In this document: one piece after another, positions 1 to 10,857 of the stretch
Position numbering within the stretch: position 1 is the first letter of the stretch
Layout of the letters: every line of letters begins with the position of its first letter
Assembly (NCBI GenBank): GCA_964017185.1
Contig: OZ024872.1
Coordinates: forward strand, 57,777,817-57,841,816
DNA from: Rugalucina vietnamica
Taxonomy: Eukaryota > Mollusca > Bivalvia > Lucinida > Lucinidae
DNA: 64,000 nucleotides
Direction of reading: 5' to 3'
The notes under the pieces: model-generated
Told to the model about the DNA's origin: nothing
Seen by the model: only the letters and a program-made list of their open reading frames with translations
Databases searched by the model: none
Translations under genes and position numbers: made by a program

Positions 1-61
1 TTACGAAACCATTCCCATGCAATACACAGATATTTTTACAGTTATTAAAAATGAAAATTTA

Positions 62-770
62 GCGGTTCTAACGAGTACCCACAATCTATGTTTTGGAGAA
101 AATAAGAAAGATAGGTATACCCCTGCATTCTCCAATTTCGCTATATAAAAGTGGGGTTTAATGGGGTATTCATTGCACGGACGTGTTTTCCTGATGAGAT
201 GTTGTTACAAGTAAGTTTGGGCTGAACTGATGCCAGAAAACCCTAGTTTAACCTAAAGATCTATCAATTCATGATCAAAGTTCCTTCGGCTGGATGGAGT
301 GACAGTGTTCCAAAAATGCTTTTCAGTTTGCATTACTGAATCACAATCTGGTCTAAGCCTTACTTCCTATCGCGTAAAATGTATTTTGGCGGGATTCACA
401 TGGCAAGTCATTCATTACTTAAATATCAAGAATTTTAAATATTAGTCTTTCTTTCCCCATGTGATATCATAAGTTGTTCCTTTAATTTCAAAAATGATTT
501 GGTGACACATTTATACACAAGTAAAATTTGATGACAAAGAGTTCAACTTTGGGGTAACATCTTTCCATGATTTCAAGTTCATTAGGTGGTTTTATCCTCA
601 CCTTGAAGGGCTAACCATAACCGCAATCCAATTTTGAAAGTCGTCATTACGAAAACTTGCAAGATACAGAGATTTTTTCAGTTGTAAAAAATGAAAATTT
701 CATCAGAAAAATTTTGATATTTTTCTTATTTTTGCTCAAAACATAGATTGTGGGCACACGTTAGAACCGC
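62..770. mobile_element. 709 bp non-autonomous DNA element with ~45 bp TIRs
   Basis: The sequence starts GCGGTTCTAACGAGTACCCA at 62 and ends with its near-perfect inverse at 770. A further copy of the same terminus begins at 780 in the opposite sense to the first element's right end, which creates a near-perfect palindrome at 725-826. No transposase frame was seen. The same structure is present in the duplicate near 33689-34330. The superfamily is unknown and the target duplication is not clear. Confidence 0.6.
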
Positions 771-826
771 CTCGACAAGGCGGTTCTAACGAGTACCCAC
801 AATCTATGTTTTGGAGCAAAAATAAG
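725..826. repeat. ~100 bp palindrome at a TIR-TIR junction
   Basis: Two inward-facing copies of the terminal sequence described for the 62-770 element meet around 771-779 with a few bases between them. Arms of about 48 bp can form a cruciform. The direct duplicate near 34198-34300 has the same arrangement, so it predates that duplication. Confidence 0.7.
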
Positions 827-1356
827 AAAAATAGGTATACCCCTGCATACCCCAGTTATGCTATATAAAAGTGGGGTTCAAGGGGGTATACATTTCACGG
901 ACATGTTTTCCTGACGTAACATCTAAATTCAGAAACTGTTTTCCTGGAAAGATTCAACAATTAAAGGCTTGGCATAGACTGGAGCTCCCATTTTTCGTAC
1001 GTAAGCTATTTTATACTGAACGACCCTTTTGTTCTCAAACAAAAGTACAGGAGAAACATCATAGCATAATCACCATTCACTTGGGTATTTTGATATGGTT
1101 AAATAAAACTGAGTATAAGTGTCCTACCTAATCATGGGCTTCCAGATATAAAGGTGTCTATATCATCATAAAGCTTTTTTTCTCATTTGCAATGGTCATC
1201 ATACACAGGCACCGACTATGGTGCCATGCTTATTGTCTCAAAGCCAGTATGCGGTCATTGGTGCCTTTGAGAAATCCCGACAGCGTTCAAGTACAGTCAA
1301 ATCTGTCTTAAGCAAGCCCTGTATTAAGCAAGCACCTGTTAAGCAAGCACTTTCAC

Positions 1357-1373
1357 CACCCCCCCCCCCCCCC
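1357..1373. repeat. Poly-C tract
   Basis: A run of about 16 C. The duplicate copy near 34855 has only a short C run, so the tract expanded or contracted after duplication. Confidence 0.9.
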
Positions 1374-1937
1374 AGTTGATTTTACATGTAAATGAACCTC
1401 TAGTCTTATGTGGCCAAAGGCCACTAGTTTCTGTCCCAGTTTCAGCTTTAAGCAGCCACTCATTTATTCAATTGCATAAAAAAGAAATATTTTGTTATGG
1501 ATATTTAAACTCTGTCAGGTGTCAAAATTGTCTTAACACCTTCCAGATGTCATAATTCATTGTTTATTGTCTCAAAAGATAAACCTAGACGACTTGTCTT
1601 GGAGAACTTAGTGACAATTACAATTACCCATGACAGAACAATAATAGTAGTAACAGGCTACATATGCATTTATTTGCAACTTTTCATAATGATTTTATCT
1701 TTACTCTGTCATCCGTCCCTATTTTTCTTAACTTTTCAATCAAAGCAAACGAAAGTCTTAACTGTTGATTTTATTATGATTTTAATTCCACTTTCTCAAA
1801 AGGCCAAATTATTCATGATAATAATTATGATTTATAACTCTTGGAATATTTTTTTTTACACTTTTGATAGAGGAAAATCATACCAAGAGCTAATCAAGAA
1901 GCTGATTGTGCTTCTTGGCTATATCTGTTTGCAGTTC

Positions 1938-2013
1938 CTTATGTTTTTTGGGTTTTTTTTTTTTTTGTTTTTTTTTTTTTTGTTTTTTTTTTTTGTTGTT
2001 GTGTTTTTTTTTG
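1938..2013. repeat. T-rich low-complexity tract
   Basis: Long T runs interrupted by single G or GTTGTTG. The duplicate at 36309-36376 has the same tract with different run lengths. Open frames across it are low-complexity artefacts. Confidence 0.9.
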
Positions 2014-3210
2014 TAGACAGGGCAGTGCTAGTGTCAGAACATAACCTCTATTAAGCAAGCGATTTTAGTGTTTCCCTTGGCCGCTTGCTTAAGATTTTAT
2101 CACCGTTTTATGACAAAGCCAATTGCTGCGTCATGCTGCTTCATTCTTTTTGGGCGTTTTCACATTTTACAATGTACACATTCCTGTCTAACACGACCGT
2201 TCATTAGCAGACATTAACGTCGATTGATATATCGTAATACTCAACTGTCCGTAAATGATTTTTTCCATCCGAATCTGATAAAGGCGGATCAAATACTGAA
2301 AAGATTGAATGTCGGTTTGTTTCACTGGCACTGATATAAATCTTGGGCGTTTAAATTCGTCTTCACGGTTTTTGCTATCTGTATCATAACTAAATATAGT
2401 TGTAGCGACCGAATTTTAATATTATTTCATCATAATGCACTACTGGCTTACAAATTGAATGCCTTTGAAATATGATTCATGAGCTATGCCGTTCTCATTA
2501 CACCTGCATGATACAATACTTTAAGGCCATCAAGTACTACTCAAGTATGAAAATAGTCCCAAGGTTGTTTGATAATAACCAATATTTTATAAAAGAAAAA
2601 AATTCCACTTGTCAGCAAATCTTAAACGATAAAAAGCTATCGACGTAAGCTAACTTGAAGAGCAATTATCAGTCATAACACCCCTGGAGTCCTTATGGTG
2701 CATGGCTTCTGTTCTGTTAGACTGATATTCAGTCTCTAATTCTGCTTGTAATTCTATCTTCACAGTATCTTGTAGCATCTATGTGTGCCTCAGATAGCTT
2801 CAGACTATCCTACTTCTGCCTAAATGAAAGAAAAGTTCATTACAATTAGCAAATTAATAGTAGATGTTAAAATTATTGATAAAATTCAAAATAAGTAGGA
2901 GACTTGTACAAGTCTACTGTTCTGTTTAAGGCACACAATAGCTACATTGTATTCGGGACCCTGCTGCAGGGGCAAATGCGTTTGCCCTCCAAAACGCCTT
3001 AGTGTTGTAGGTGAATGCCGTTTCGGTACCGCATTCAACTTTTGTTTTGACAAAACTGTAACATTGCTGTCGAGGCACTGGTTCCCTTTTTGACTTCGCT
3101 AATAATCTCATGCCGCTTCACACTAAGTGTGACGACACTATCAAATTATTTGACAGATGCTCCTAAATATAAATGAAGCCATACCAATTTAATACAAAAA
3201 GTATCACCAG

Positions 3211-3450
3211 TTTTTAGCTCACCTGAGCCGTTAGGCTCACAAGGTGAGGTTATAGGATGGCCATGATCCGGCGTCCGTCCGTCCGTCGGCCATTCTTTCA
3301 AAGATCTTCTTCTGTGAAACCGCTTGGCCAATCAAAGTCAAATTTTATAAGAAGCATCTATGGAAAGGGGGAACCAATGTGTTTATAAATAATCCAGGTC
3401 ACATGACCAAGATGCCTGCCATGTCCATATATGGTAAAAACCCTTCAAAA
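3211..3450 (+). mobile_element. Fragment of GCTCACCTGAGCC-type dispersed element
   Basis: It starts TTTTTAGCTCACCTGAGCC followed by an inverted AGGCTCA, then a run of GTCCGTCC units and the block containing GAAACCGCTTGGCCAATCAA. The same blocks occur at 44850-46500 and, rearranged, at 32590-32940. It breaks off where the Penelope-like 3' fragment begins. Confidence 0.6.
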
Positions 3451-3462
3451 TTCAAAACTGGA

Positions 3463-3735
3463 GAAAAAGAAAAACACCAGTCGAACACCGGTGAGCCAAG
3501 CAACAGACAAGATTCTCCGACCCAACCAACTAAAATGAATAGGCTTAAATCCCGGTCATCATAGAGTCTGACGTCCGACCCACCGGCATGCAATTAAAGA
3601 AGGCAGCATAGTTATCAACCATGACTGGGTTAAGAAAAACAAAGCATGCAGACTGTCGCACAACATTTAATTTATATCCTACACGTATGTAACATATACT
3701 GATTTTTCTGAAGTGAAAAGAAAAATCAACAAAAA
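3463..3735 (-). pseudogene. 3' fragment of Naiad-type Penelope-like element
   Basis: Minus-strand sequence matches the 3' end of the element at 6130-6405: the end of the RT thumb region, the stop codon and the hairpin with the SECIS-like layout. In this copy the outer stem (CAGAC/GTCTG at 3504-3570) and the ATGA...GGAG core are kept, but the inner helix has lost several pairs. It is a short truncated copy fused to a fragment of another repeat and has no coding capacity. Confidence 0.65.
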
Positions 3736-3970
3736 ATCAATAAAACAACATATCACAGACACAATAACCATGGCTTCATTTCATGTGCTATATTCATGCT
3801 CGTTAATAGATTTACTAACCACCGGTGACGATTCCAAATGTGCACATAAGTAATAAAAATTTCCAGAGCATCTGTGTGACGTTTCATTCATTTTTACACA
3901 CAGGAGCTAAGATCTAATTCGAAACGCCGCGGCCTGTCTTGCAGGTATTAATGATATAAGTCCTATTATG

Positions 3971-4106
3971 TGCAGCAGGCGTGCTCTAAGGTCACTGTTA
4001 CACCCAGAAAGCTGATATTATTAATGCATATTATGCTGAACCATTGAATATATTGTCAAGATCAGCTTTCTGGGTGTAACAGCGACCTTAGAACACGCCT
4101 GCTGCA
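3971..4106. mobile_element. 136 bp hairpin MITE
   Basis: TGCAGCAGGCGT... and its inverse close a fold-back structure with arms of about 45 bp containing GTTACACCCAGAAAGCT, around an AT-rich loop of about 45 bases. The duplicate is at 38115-38250. The paralogue around 14730-14760 lacks it, so it is an insertion. The target duplication is not clear. Confidence 0.7.
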
Positions 4107-4555
4107 CGTATGTGTTATTTGCACCCTTTCAGTTACTTAATCTTCATTCTGTATGAATAGCAATAAAACTGGACTTCTATTGAGGGTGTAGAAAAAACGA
4201 GGAGCCATACGTATATAGAGACTCAGGTTTAAAGTGTAAAAAGCCATGACAGATAGGAGTACGTGTCTAAGGCCGCGGCCTATATCCTTTTACTAAATCC
4301 AACCTGTTAACCAGCAACTCATGGTTATCAATTGCGTTTTGTTTTCCTTCCGTTTTACATACAGGTCGAAAATACTAGGACCAGCTATGAATCGATGTAT
4401 TTTGAATTATCTAGCCACTTGAGACACGAAGCGGCTACCACTTGTTCCAATTAACTGTCACATATACCTTTTTATCACAGCCGGATGTTTAAAACAGGTC
4501 ATGGTATGTATACCTTGCTATATAAGTAAACTAAGGTGTTGAACTAGACTATGAT

Positions 4556-5003
4556 AAATGTGTATGAATGACGTGATAAGCGATTTAGGTTTACAACATT
4601 TAACTGGTGTCTTGGTTCCGATTGTAAATCAAATAATGCAAGTTTTCCTGTCGAGCATAAAAGTTATTTTATAATTGTTTATTCTCGATATGTGCAAAAG
4701 AAAGTGTATTGTAAGTGTTTTGTATTCCGGGTTGACTGCTAGATGCATTCACTCATTTAAGCCTGGCGTCCTATTTATCGGACATATGCAAACAGTTTAG
4801 CCCCAGATGTCACGCCGCAAAACGCGGCGTCACATCTGGGGCTATTCTGTTCGCCTAGAGAAAATTTATCGAAAAAGTGAATAAAAATTGAAAACCACTC
4901 CCGATTCCCCTAAAAACGAAAATGGACTCATCCAAATGATAATGATGGGAAAATTCATTCATCAAAAATGGGTTAACTTCAGTCTGCATATCACTGGCAG
5001 TGC
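4556..5003 (+). repeat. First segment of split ~4.7 kb repeat unit
   Basis: The sequence matches 47155-47648 directly. In that copy the match runs on without a break into sequence equivalent to 11458 onwards (GAATTTTTCATTGACGGTAA). Here the unit is cut at 5003 by the GTAA tract and resumes at 11458. It contains the 4799-4843 hairpin. Diverged versions occur at 43965-44160 and, inverted, at 28690-28900. No coding potential was seen. Confidence 0.7.
4799..4843. repeat. GC-rich hairpin, 20 bp arms
   Basis: AGCCCCAGATGTCACGCCGC and its inverse flank a 5-base AAAAC loop with one mismatched position. It also occurs at 47440-47482 and in weakened form near 43990. In the inverted-repeat arms the hairpin and about 35 flanking bases are missing between two ATT triplets. 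Confidence 0.85.
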
Positions 5004-5004
5004 G

Positions 5005-5037
<33 letters not shown>

Positions 5038-5340
5038 ACTTTATTTAAAGAGGGTAACTACATTTAGCTACATATACAAATGATAATACATGCAATAGCT
5101 AATCTTCCATGAGGCCCTCATTATAAACATATAAACAGAAAATTGATCAGTATGTACAAAGAATAAACAATAAATACAATAACAAATACAGATCATAGAC
5201 AAACAGAAAATAACAAAATATAAACAGCAAATATAGCCTAGCATTACAGCTGTGCTCAAGACAGAGGCACATCAGTCTTTTGGTCATATACAATGCTATA
5301 TTAAACATTCTAATTATGACAATTAGTAACTCATACATCA
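5004..5340 (-). mobile_element. LINE 3' end with (TTAC)n tail
   Basis: A (GTAA)8-9 run at 5004-5037 is followed by GACTTTATTTAAAGAGGG. On the minus strand this reads ...CCCTCTTTAAATAAAGTC(TTAC)n, a polyadenylation-like signal followed by a tetranucleotide tail, the usual 3' end of CR1/jockey-type non-LTR elements. The upstream part is AT-rich without a recognisable RT domain, so this is a 5'-truncated copy. Its inner edge is not determined. Confidence 0.5.
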
Positions 5341-5602
5341 GTTATTTTGTCTTTTATTTTATCTTACCGAAACGAAATGCCAGACTGAGCATGAAAGCCT
5401 AATTTATAAGTACCTCTGACAAATATCTAGCTGCATTACCATTGGAAAATAAGGCATCGGTGATCCTTTTCATTTAAAATGAAGCATGATTATACAGACT
5501 ATACTACTAAACTTACATGAATAAAATTAATGTTATTAAAATTGAAATTAATTTTAAAATTAAAATTAATGCAATATATTGAATTGACAGGTACTTTATA
5601 TG

Positions 5603-5977
5603 AAAAGGTACAAGTAGGCAAAGATCAGGAAAAGGCGCAATCAGAAAAAGATTCCCACTCCAAAAACCGAGGTGGGAAAAAACCAAACTAACAATCAGGT
5701 ACTTATACCATGAAACATATCGTAAGCCGAATGAGCAGCTATTTTCCCAATAGGTGGCCACTCAGTTACCTTAACTTAACTAAAAATATGAAAACATACA
5801 TAAGGCGCCAACAGCACAAAAAAAATTTTATACACCAAGACATAAAACAAAAAGAACCACCACAGAAGTATCGACTTGGAACGATCAGTAACAGAAAGTT
5901 ACTGGCGGGCTTAAACCGGTTTTACATGGCCATAACCTCACCATCAGCTTCTGCAGTGGTTCATAACATTTAGTTAG
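5603..5977 (-). repeat. Pseudo-LTR candidate, 3' side of Naiad element
   Basis: About 375 bp matching 10858-11231 with only small differences (for example an A-run indel near 5820). It starts AAAAGGTACAAGTAGGC and ends CATAACATTTAGTTAG on the plus strand. Shorter, more diverged members of the family lie at 20488-20757, at 22190-22457 (opposite strand) and at 17355-17540. Confidence 0.6.
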
Positions 5978-6182
5978 TTATTAGGTCCTCGTGGTGAATC
6001 TCTAACTAGTCATTGAATCATCAAGAACAAACAAATAAATCATAATAAACATCCTGATGAATCAAAAACCAGGACTCACAGACTGAGTAAGCTGCCCGAC
6101 GATGGAGATCCCTGGGCGCCGAATAACCTACTAACTCCGGAGCAAAAGAAAAACACCAGTTGGACCCCGGTGGGCCAAACAA

Positions 6183-6250
6183 CAGACAAGAAGCTCCGGC
6201 CCCAACCAACTAAAATGAATAGCTTTATGTCGGGGCCATCATAGAGTCTG
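6183..6250 (-). promoter_or_regulatory. SECIS-like hairpin of the Naiad element
   Basis: Read on the minus strand: outer helix CAGAC/GTCTG, an internal loop (TCT / CTTCTT), an ATGA opposite GGAG core (the non-Watson-Crick quartet layout of eukaryotic SECIS elements), then a 9 bp helix GGCCCCGAC/GTTGGGGCC with one G-U pair, and an apical loop with AAA. The ATGA-to-AA distance is 12 bases, which fits the family pattern. The loop also contains the TAA that ends the reading frame. A damaged copy is at 3504-3570. The fit was judged by eye; no folding energy was computed. Confidence 0.6.
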
Positions 6251-9200
6251 ACGCCCGACCTACCGGCGTGCAATTAAAGAAGGCAGCATAGTTATCAACC
6301 ATGATTGGGTTAAAAACTAAGCATGCAGACTGTCGCATAACATTCAAGTTATAACCTATACGTCTGTAACGTGTTATGATTTTTCTGAACTGAAAAGAAA
6401 AATCATTAATTCCTTTAAGTTTCTTAAATTTGTAAACCAAGTCACCATAAAATTCAGGTTCCGAAAGGCCCTCACTTAAAAGCGTCTTTAACCCAACATT
6501 ATATTTGGAAATCAATTCATAGTGTCTACGATAAAATTTAGAAAATGTTTTTCGAAGTTTATGATACTGATAGCCCTGTTGGAGAAGTTTTGCCGTTAAA
6601 CATTTATTTTAGCGTTGAAGTCTGTAACATGATTGCAGACTCTAGCAAACCTAATAAGTTGCGAAATGTATACACCATAAGAAGCACGACGAGGAACGTC
6701 ACCATCCAAAAAAGGAAAATTTACTATATCAAAATCAAAGTCATCGCGCTTATCATAAATTTTAGAAGAAACAAATCCATTTGCAACAGAAAGATGTAGA
6801 TCTAAAAAGGGGGCTTCAGTATCTGAGATATTGGCTTTGTTCAACTGAAGTTCAGGTAGATAAATTTGATTGACCATACCTTCAAAATAAGGGTTGTCAA
6901 TGTTCAAAAGGTCATCGAGGTACCTAGATGTGGAATTAAAAGCCTCGATAACTTCAGCTTGGTTATCATGGTTAAGAGAATCCATGAAATCTCTTTCGTA
7001 GCAGTATAAAAAATAAATCAGCTACGAGAGGTGCGCAATTTGTACCCATCGGAATTCCAACAATTTGTCTGTATAACTTGGTCCCAAATCTAATATAAAT
7101 ATTATCAAGGAGATAGGATAAGGCGTCACATACATTCTGACATGACCAAAGTGTATACCGACTTTGGTCAGAGGAAGTGAAAAAAGCCTTTCTGTCATTA
7201 CATGCCAAATAAAGTGAACCATAGTTTTTTAATGCCCATTTGAAGGTCCACTCTATCAAATCCAGAAGTTTTTCTTTTATTAGATTATGTGGTAATGTTG
7301 TATACAGAGTAGAAAAATCATATGTGGACAAGCTTGTCGCACGGAACCCTCTACACTTCAATTTACTGAGCACCTCACCAGAATTTTTAATTGACCAAAA
7401 CCAATTTTTATTTGAAGTTTCATACACTGTCTCACAGTATCTTATAACATGAGATTTGATAGCATTAAGACAGGAAGTTAATAATTTAGAAAGTTCAGTG
7501 GTAGTACAAGAGCTAGAATTTGCAATAAATCTAGCTTTGTATGGTCTTTTGTGAAGCTTAGGTAACCAATACATCGTAGGAAGTTTGTCTTGGCCTTCAT
7601 TGACAAAAACAGAAAACTTAACAGGTAAATCGTTTAAGTGGGCATTAACTACAGACACCTCATCAGTATCTGTCTCCAGATAAGCCCTGGTACCATCAAG
7701 CTCCTGTTTTAAGGTGTTAACGTAGTGAAGCCTACAAACGACAACAACATTGTTTGCGGCTTTATCTGCCGGAACCAAGACATACTTTCTATGAAATTCT
7801 TGGATACACTGCTTCAAATGCCTAAATGACGATTTGGGTTTAGGAGGTAAAAGATTAGTATTTTGTGAATAAAACTTAATACGTTTATCCACGATAGTGA
7901 AGATACTTCTTTTCCATTCTTTAAGAGCATTATCCTCAACACCCTCTCGTTTACACCATCGATTACCGAAATCATTAAATGCAGATGAAATCTCCTCTCT
8001 ACATTTGTCGAAATCAATGTAGGAAGGGAATCTATATTTCGGACCTTTAGAAACAATTTTGCGAATTCTAGAATCCGAAATTATTTTTAAATTTCCAGTA
8101 ACAATATGTCCAGCGGGTTGATAAACATATTTTGAATCTTTACAATCTCAAGACTTAGGAGTATTAGCATGGTTATCAAGATCAGAAACAAGTTTATTGA
8201 AATTAAAAATTGTATTTCTGATTGGTTTGTTATATTTGTAACAAATAATAGGAGGTTCTGAATTTTGGAAGTAGGTAGGTATAGACTGTATCACTGATTT
8301 ATCCTGGAATATGCTTGGTAAATCAATAAAGTCAATTCCTTTATTGATGAAAGGAATTTTAATAAACTTCTAATGTGATTAGATTCGGAATCGATAAATG
8401 GACGAAGAGCATGCTGAGTATAACATCTTGTTAACAGTGCAGCGTCATACATTTGATGATTTCTATCGTAAAATCTATTAGCCTCTGTGTCCAAGGAACG
8501 TAATGCAGCAATAGGTAGAGAACTAAGATACGACAGCATTGGATGTCGACCGTGAATCCTTAGTTTAACAGCTAAATTATTAAGAGAAATGTTCAATTTC
8601 AATGCAGCGCACCGTTTACGTTTGTCATTACCCTTTTTCCGTATACCATGAGATCTAGATTTACGTTTACGAGAGTCCGAAAGTGTAAGTACATCAAAAT
8701 CGGGCATTTTGGAAATATTGCCTTCATGGTAAATGTTGTCGTTAAATCCCAGTGGAAAGGGTGTTTGCAGTAATTTTATCCATTTAAGTTCAGTTTCAAA
8801 TCGTTTAATGTTTTTGAATCTAACTGAAGAATTTTAATCATATGTGATTTTCTCCACTGGTTGAACTTTAACATCATTGGGAGAATGACCAGTGCGCTTA
8901 AAATGCTGGTACAGAAAGGTATCATTATTTTTGGGCTTTCTGATTCTACGATAGTGCTCACCAAATCGTTTTTGCAAAGTTCGACAAGTTTGTCCAACAT
9001 ATTGCATCCTACAATTGTTTGTATTTCAAGTAAGAACATATACGAGGTATGGCAGGAAAGTTCGTAGACACCATTAGTATTTTCAACAGGAAAAGAAATT
9101 CAGTCAAAATAAATATATCTGGGTTTGCAAAAATATTTCATGAGCAAATAGACGAAATTTTATGAAAATCTGGCCAACACGACATCTTCTACAGCCTTTT

Positions 9201-10301
9201 ATGTGCACCTCCCTAACCGGGAGCGGGGCAAGGGTCAACGTCTCAGTGACGTTACTTGAAGTTTATTGCTGTCAGTGCTTTATATATTTGTAACAAGTTT
9301 AACCGATGTTTCAGAGTTATTCCACATAGGGTCCTTGGATATCGGTACAATTTAATTATGTGTATCCAGCTGTCAAATGCAGATCTGTGCCAACTGTCCT
9401 CAGGTTCTCTGATAACCGGTTGAACACATGAAACCATTTTCATTCGCTGAGAATGTAAGACGAGTGCCCTTCCGCCGCCGTTTATTATCTTAGATAATCT
9501 ATCGAGCATCCAAAAATCAACTCTGCCACTTGTAAACTAGTGACAGACAAGCTGATAGCTTTTATGTTGTTGTTTATATAATTTCCATCGTGTTTGTTGG
9601 CCATTTCCATAACAAAAACACACAACTTTAGAGTTATCGGCTGTTCTCCGACGTCAAAATTACGCCATTTTTTCAAACAATTTTTTCGGACTGCATCTGA
9701 AATTTTATTCACAGATATCAAACTGTACTACCGCCAAGGCCCAAACATTCAGAAAACGTTGTTGATTGAACATTCTTTCAGGATCAAAATATTTTAACGT
9801 TACAGGACACTTCCGTGCCGTTTCACAAGCAAAAACAGAATGTGAAAATCGTCACATTTTATCACGTTTTGAAACCTGCCCCGCACGGCCCTACCCTCAA
9901 GCAGAAAAGTGGCCATACCAAGCGTGTTATTTCTTCAAATTGCACAAAATTTCTGAAATATACTCATAAGATATTGCTGCTTGAAATTATACAAAACGCT
10001 TCTTCAACAACGCGTTACTTTTTCTGATGGCTGAAGTGTCTACGAACTTTCCTGCCATACCTCGTACAAGATCCATTGATTTTCAGTCTAAATCAGAATC
10101 ATTAACCACTGAAAATGTCCTACCATTCACAGATGAAGTGATAGTAGTCTTAGAGCATAAATGATTGCAGCAGTTGCACTTCTTGGCATTGCACTTAGAA
10201 ATACTAGGGTACATTCCAGGTCTCTTGAACGGATTAATATATTTACGTAAAATTGGTGATTTGAGTGGAGATAACCTAATCTGAAGATTATTACGAAACA
10301 T
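6225..10301 (-). pseudogene. Naiad polyprotein: GIY-YIG endonuclease + reverse transcriptase (decayed)
   Basis: Reading down the minus strand: a Cys-rich N-terminal segment (CNAKKCNCCNHLC near 10170); GIY-YIG endonuclease with YVGQT and an R...H pattern (about 8985-9020), ending in an ETELKWIKLLQTPFPLG-like segment; a basic linker (8700-8290); a CxC-type motif followed by GHIVTG (about 8100-8150); then RT with motif A YDFSTLYTTLP, motif B GIPMGTNCAP, motif C YLDD and a thumb ending at TAA 6225-6227. TGA codons at 10083, 9026 and 8148 fall where the family has cysteine, consistent with selenocysteine. True damage: TAA at 8834-8836, frameshifts near 8360, 7005 (extra T) and 6605, and the DNA-transposon insertion. 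RT is related to telomerase RT; the endonuclease nicks target DNA. Not functional now. The N-terminus may extend to about 10557. Confidence 0.8.
9043..10064. mobile_element. 1022 bp mariner-like element with 29 bp TIRs
   Basis: Terminal inverted repeats begin CGAGGTATGGCAGGAAAGTT at 9043 and end with the inverse at 10064. TA dinucleotides flank both ends (9041-9042, 10065-10066). Removing the element plus one TA brings the endonuclease reading frame of the host element back into phase, so the boundaries are well supported. Small open frames inside do not resemble a transposase to me; it is probably non-autonomous or heavily decayed. TA targeting and the CGAGG start suggest the Tc1/mariner superfamily. 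Confidence 0.8.
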
Positions 10302-10857
10302 ATTAGAATTAGAAGCTCCGTGTAGATTAACAGTAGATGCCGAAAATAAATTAAGAGGTAGGTAATAAATTTACAGTAGGTAATAAATTTTGAAAATTGT
10401 TGGTTGAATGAGGAATCCGTACAGTAGACGCGGCATGCAACCTAAGGGGAGTTAATGTAATTCCTAATCTTTTTGTGATAGTCATAGTTGGGAGTATTGT
10501 GTTGATACTGCCAAAAGGAGCGCGACACTCATACCGGTTATAGAATAAATAATGCACTTAATCGTAATGCAAAATCTTTCGAATGAAAGAAAAAGGTATA
10601 ACCGAAACCCACACCTCAGGTCCATGTCTAATACAAGTCCATGGATAGAAACGTAAGAATCGCTTATACAACGAGATACGAGTGACGGTCAACTAATGAC
10701 CTTCAATACGGTATCGAAGAATTGTGGTAGTTAGAGATAGGAAAATACAAACTGATTGCAAGCAATCCCTGAGGATTGGAAAAATAAGAGCATTAAATGG
10801 ATGTACGGGGAGACTTTTTAGGGCCGCCACACGGCACAACCACAAGAACTCTGATGT

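Larger units (their letters stand above)
1..4555 (+). repeat. Left-end repeat mosaic, direct copy of 33627-39037
   Basis: Base 1 onwards matches base 33627 onwards in the same orientation, with landmarks in the same order: the short TIR element, the T-rich tract, the stretch around 2100-2900, the 3971-4106 hairpin and the sequence up to the TA at 4550. The copies differ by discrete insertions (34878-35805 and 38257-38426 only in the second copy; most of 2930-3640 only in the first) and scattered substitutions. No gene is recognisable. About 2210-4555 is also a diverged match to 13400-15500, so it is the second half of a longer dispersed unit. The left edge lies outside the window. Confidence 0.8.

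Noticed and set aside
1560-2054. 164-residue open frame
   Set aside because: About a third of it is translated T-tract (F-rich) and the duplicate copy near 36177 has a different frame and length; no domain.
5513-5761. Conserved 82-residue frame shared with 10793-11017
   Set aside because: Shared because both lie in the 375 bp direct repeats; it shows no domain and is disrupted in the other copies.
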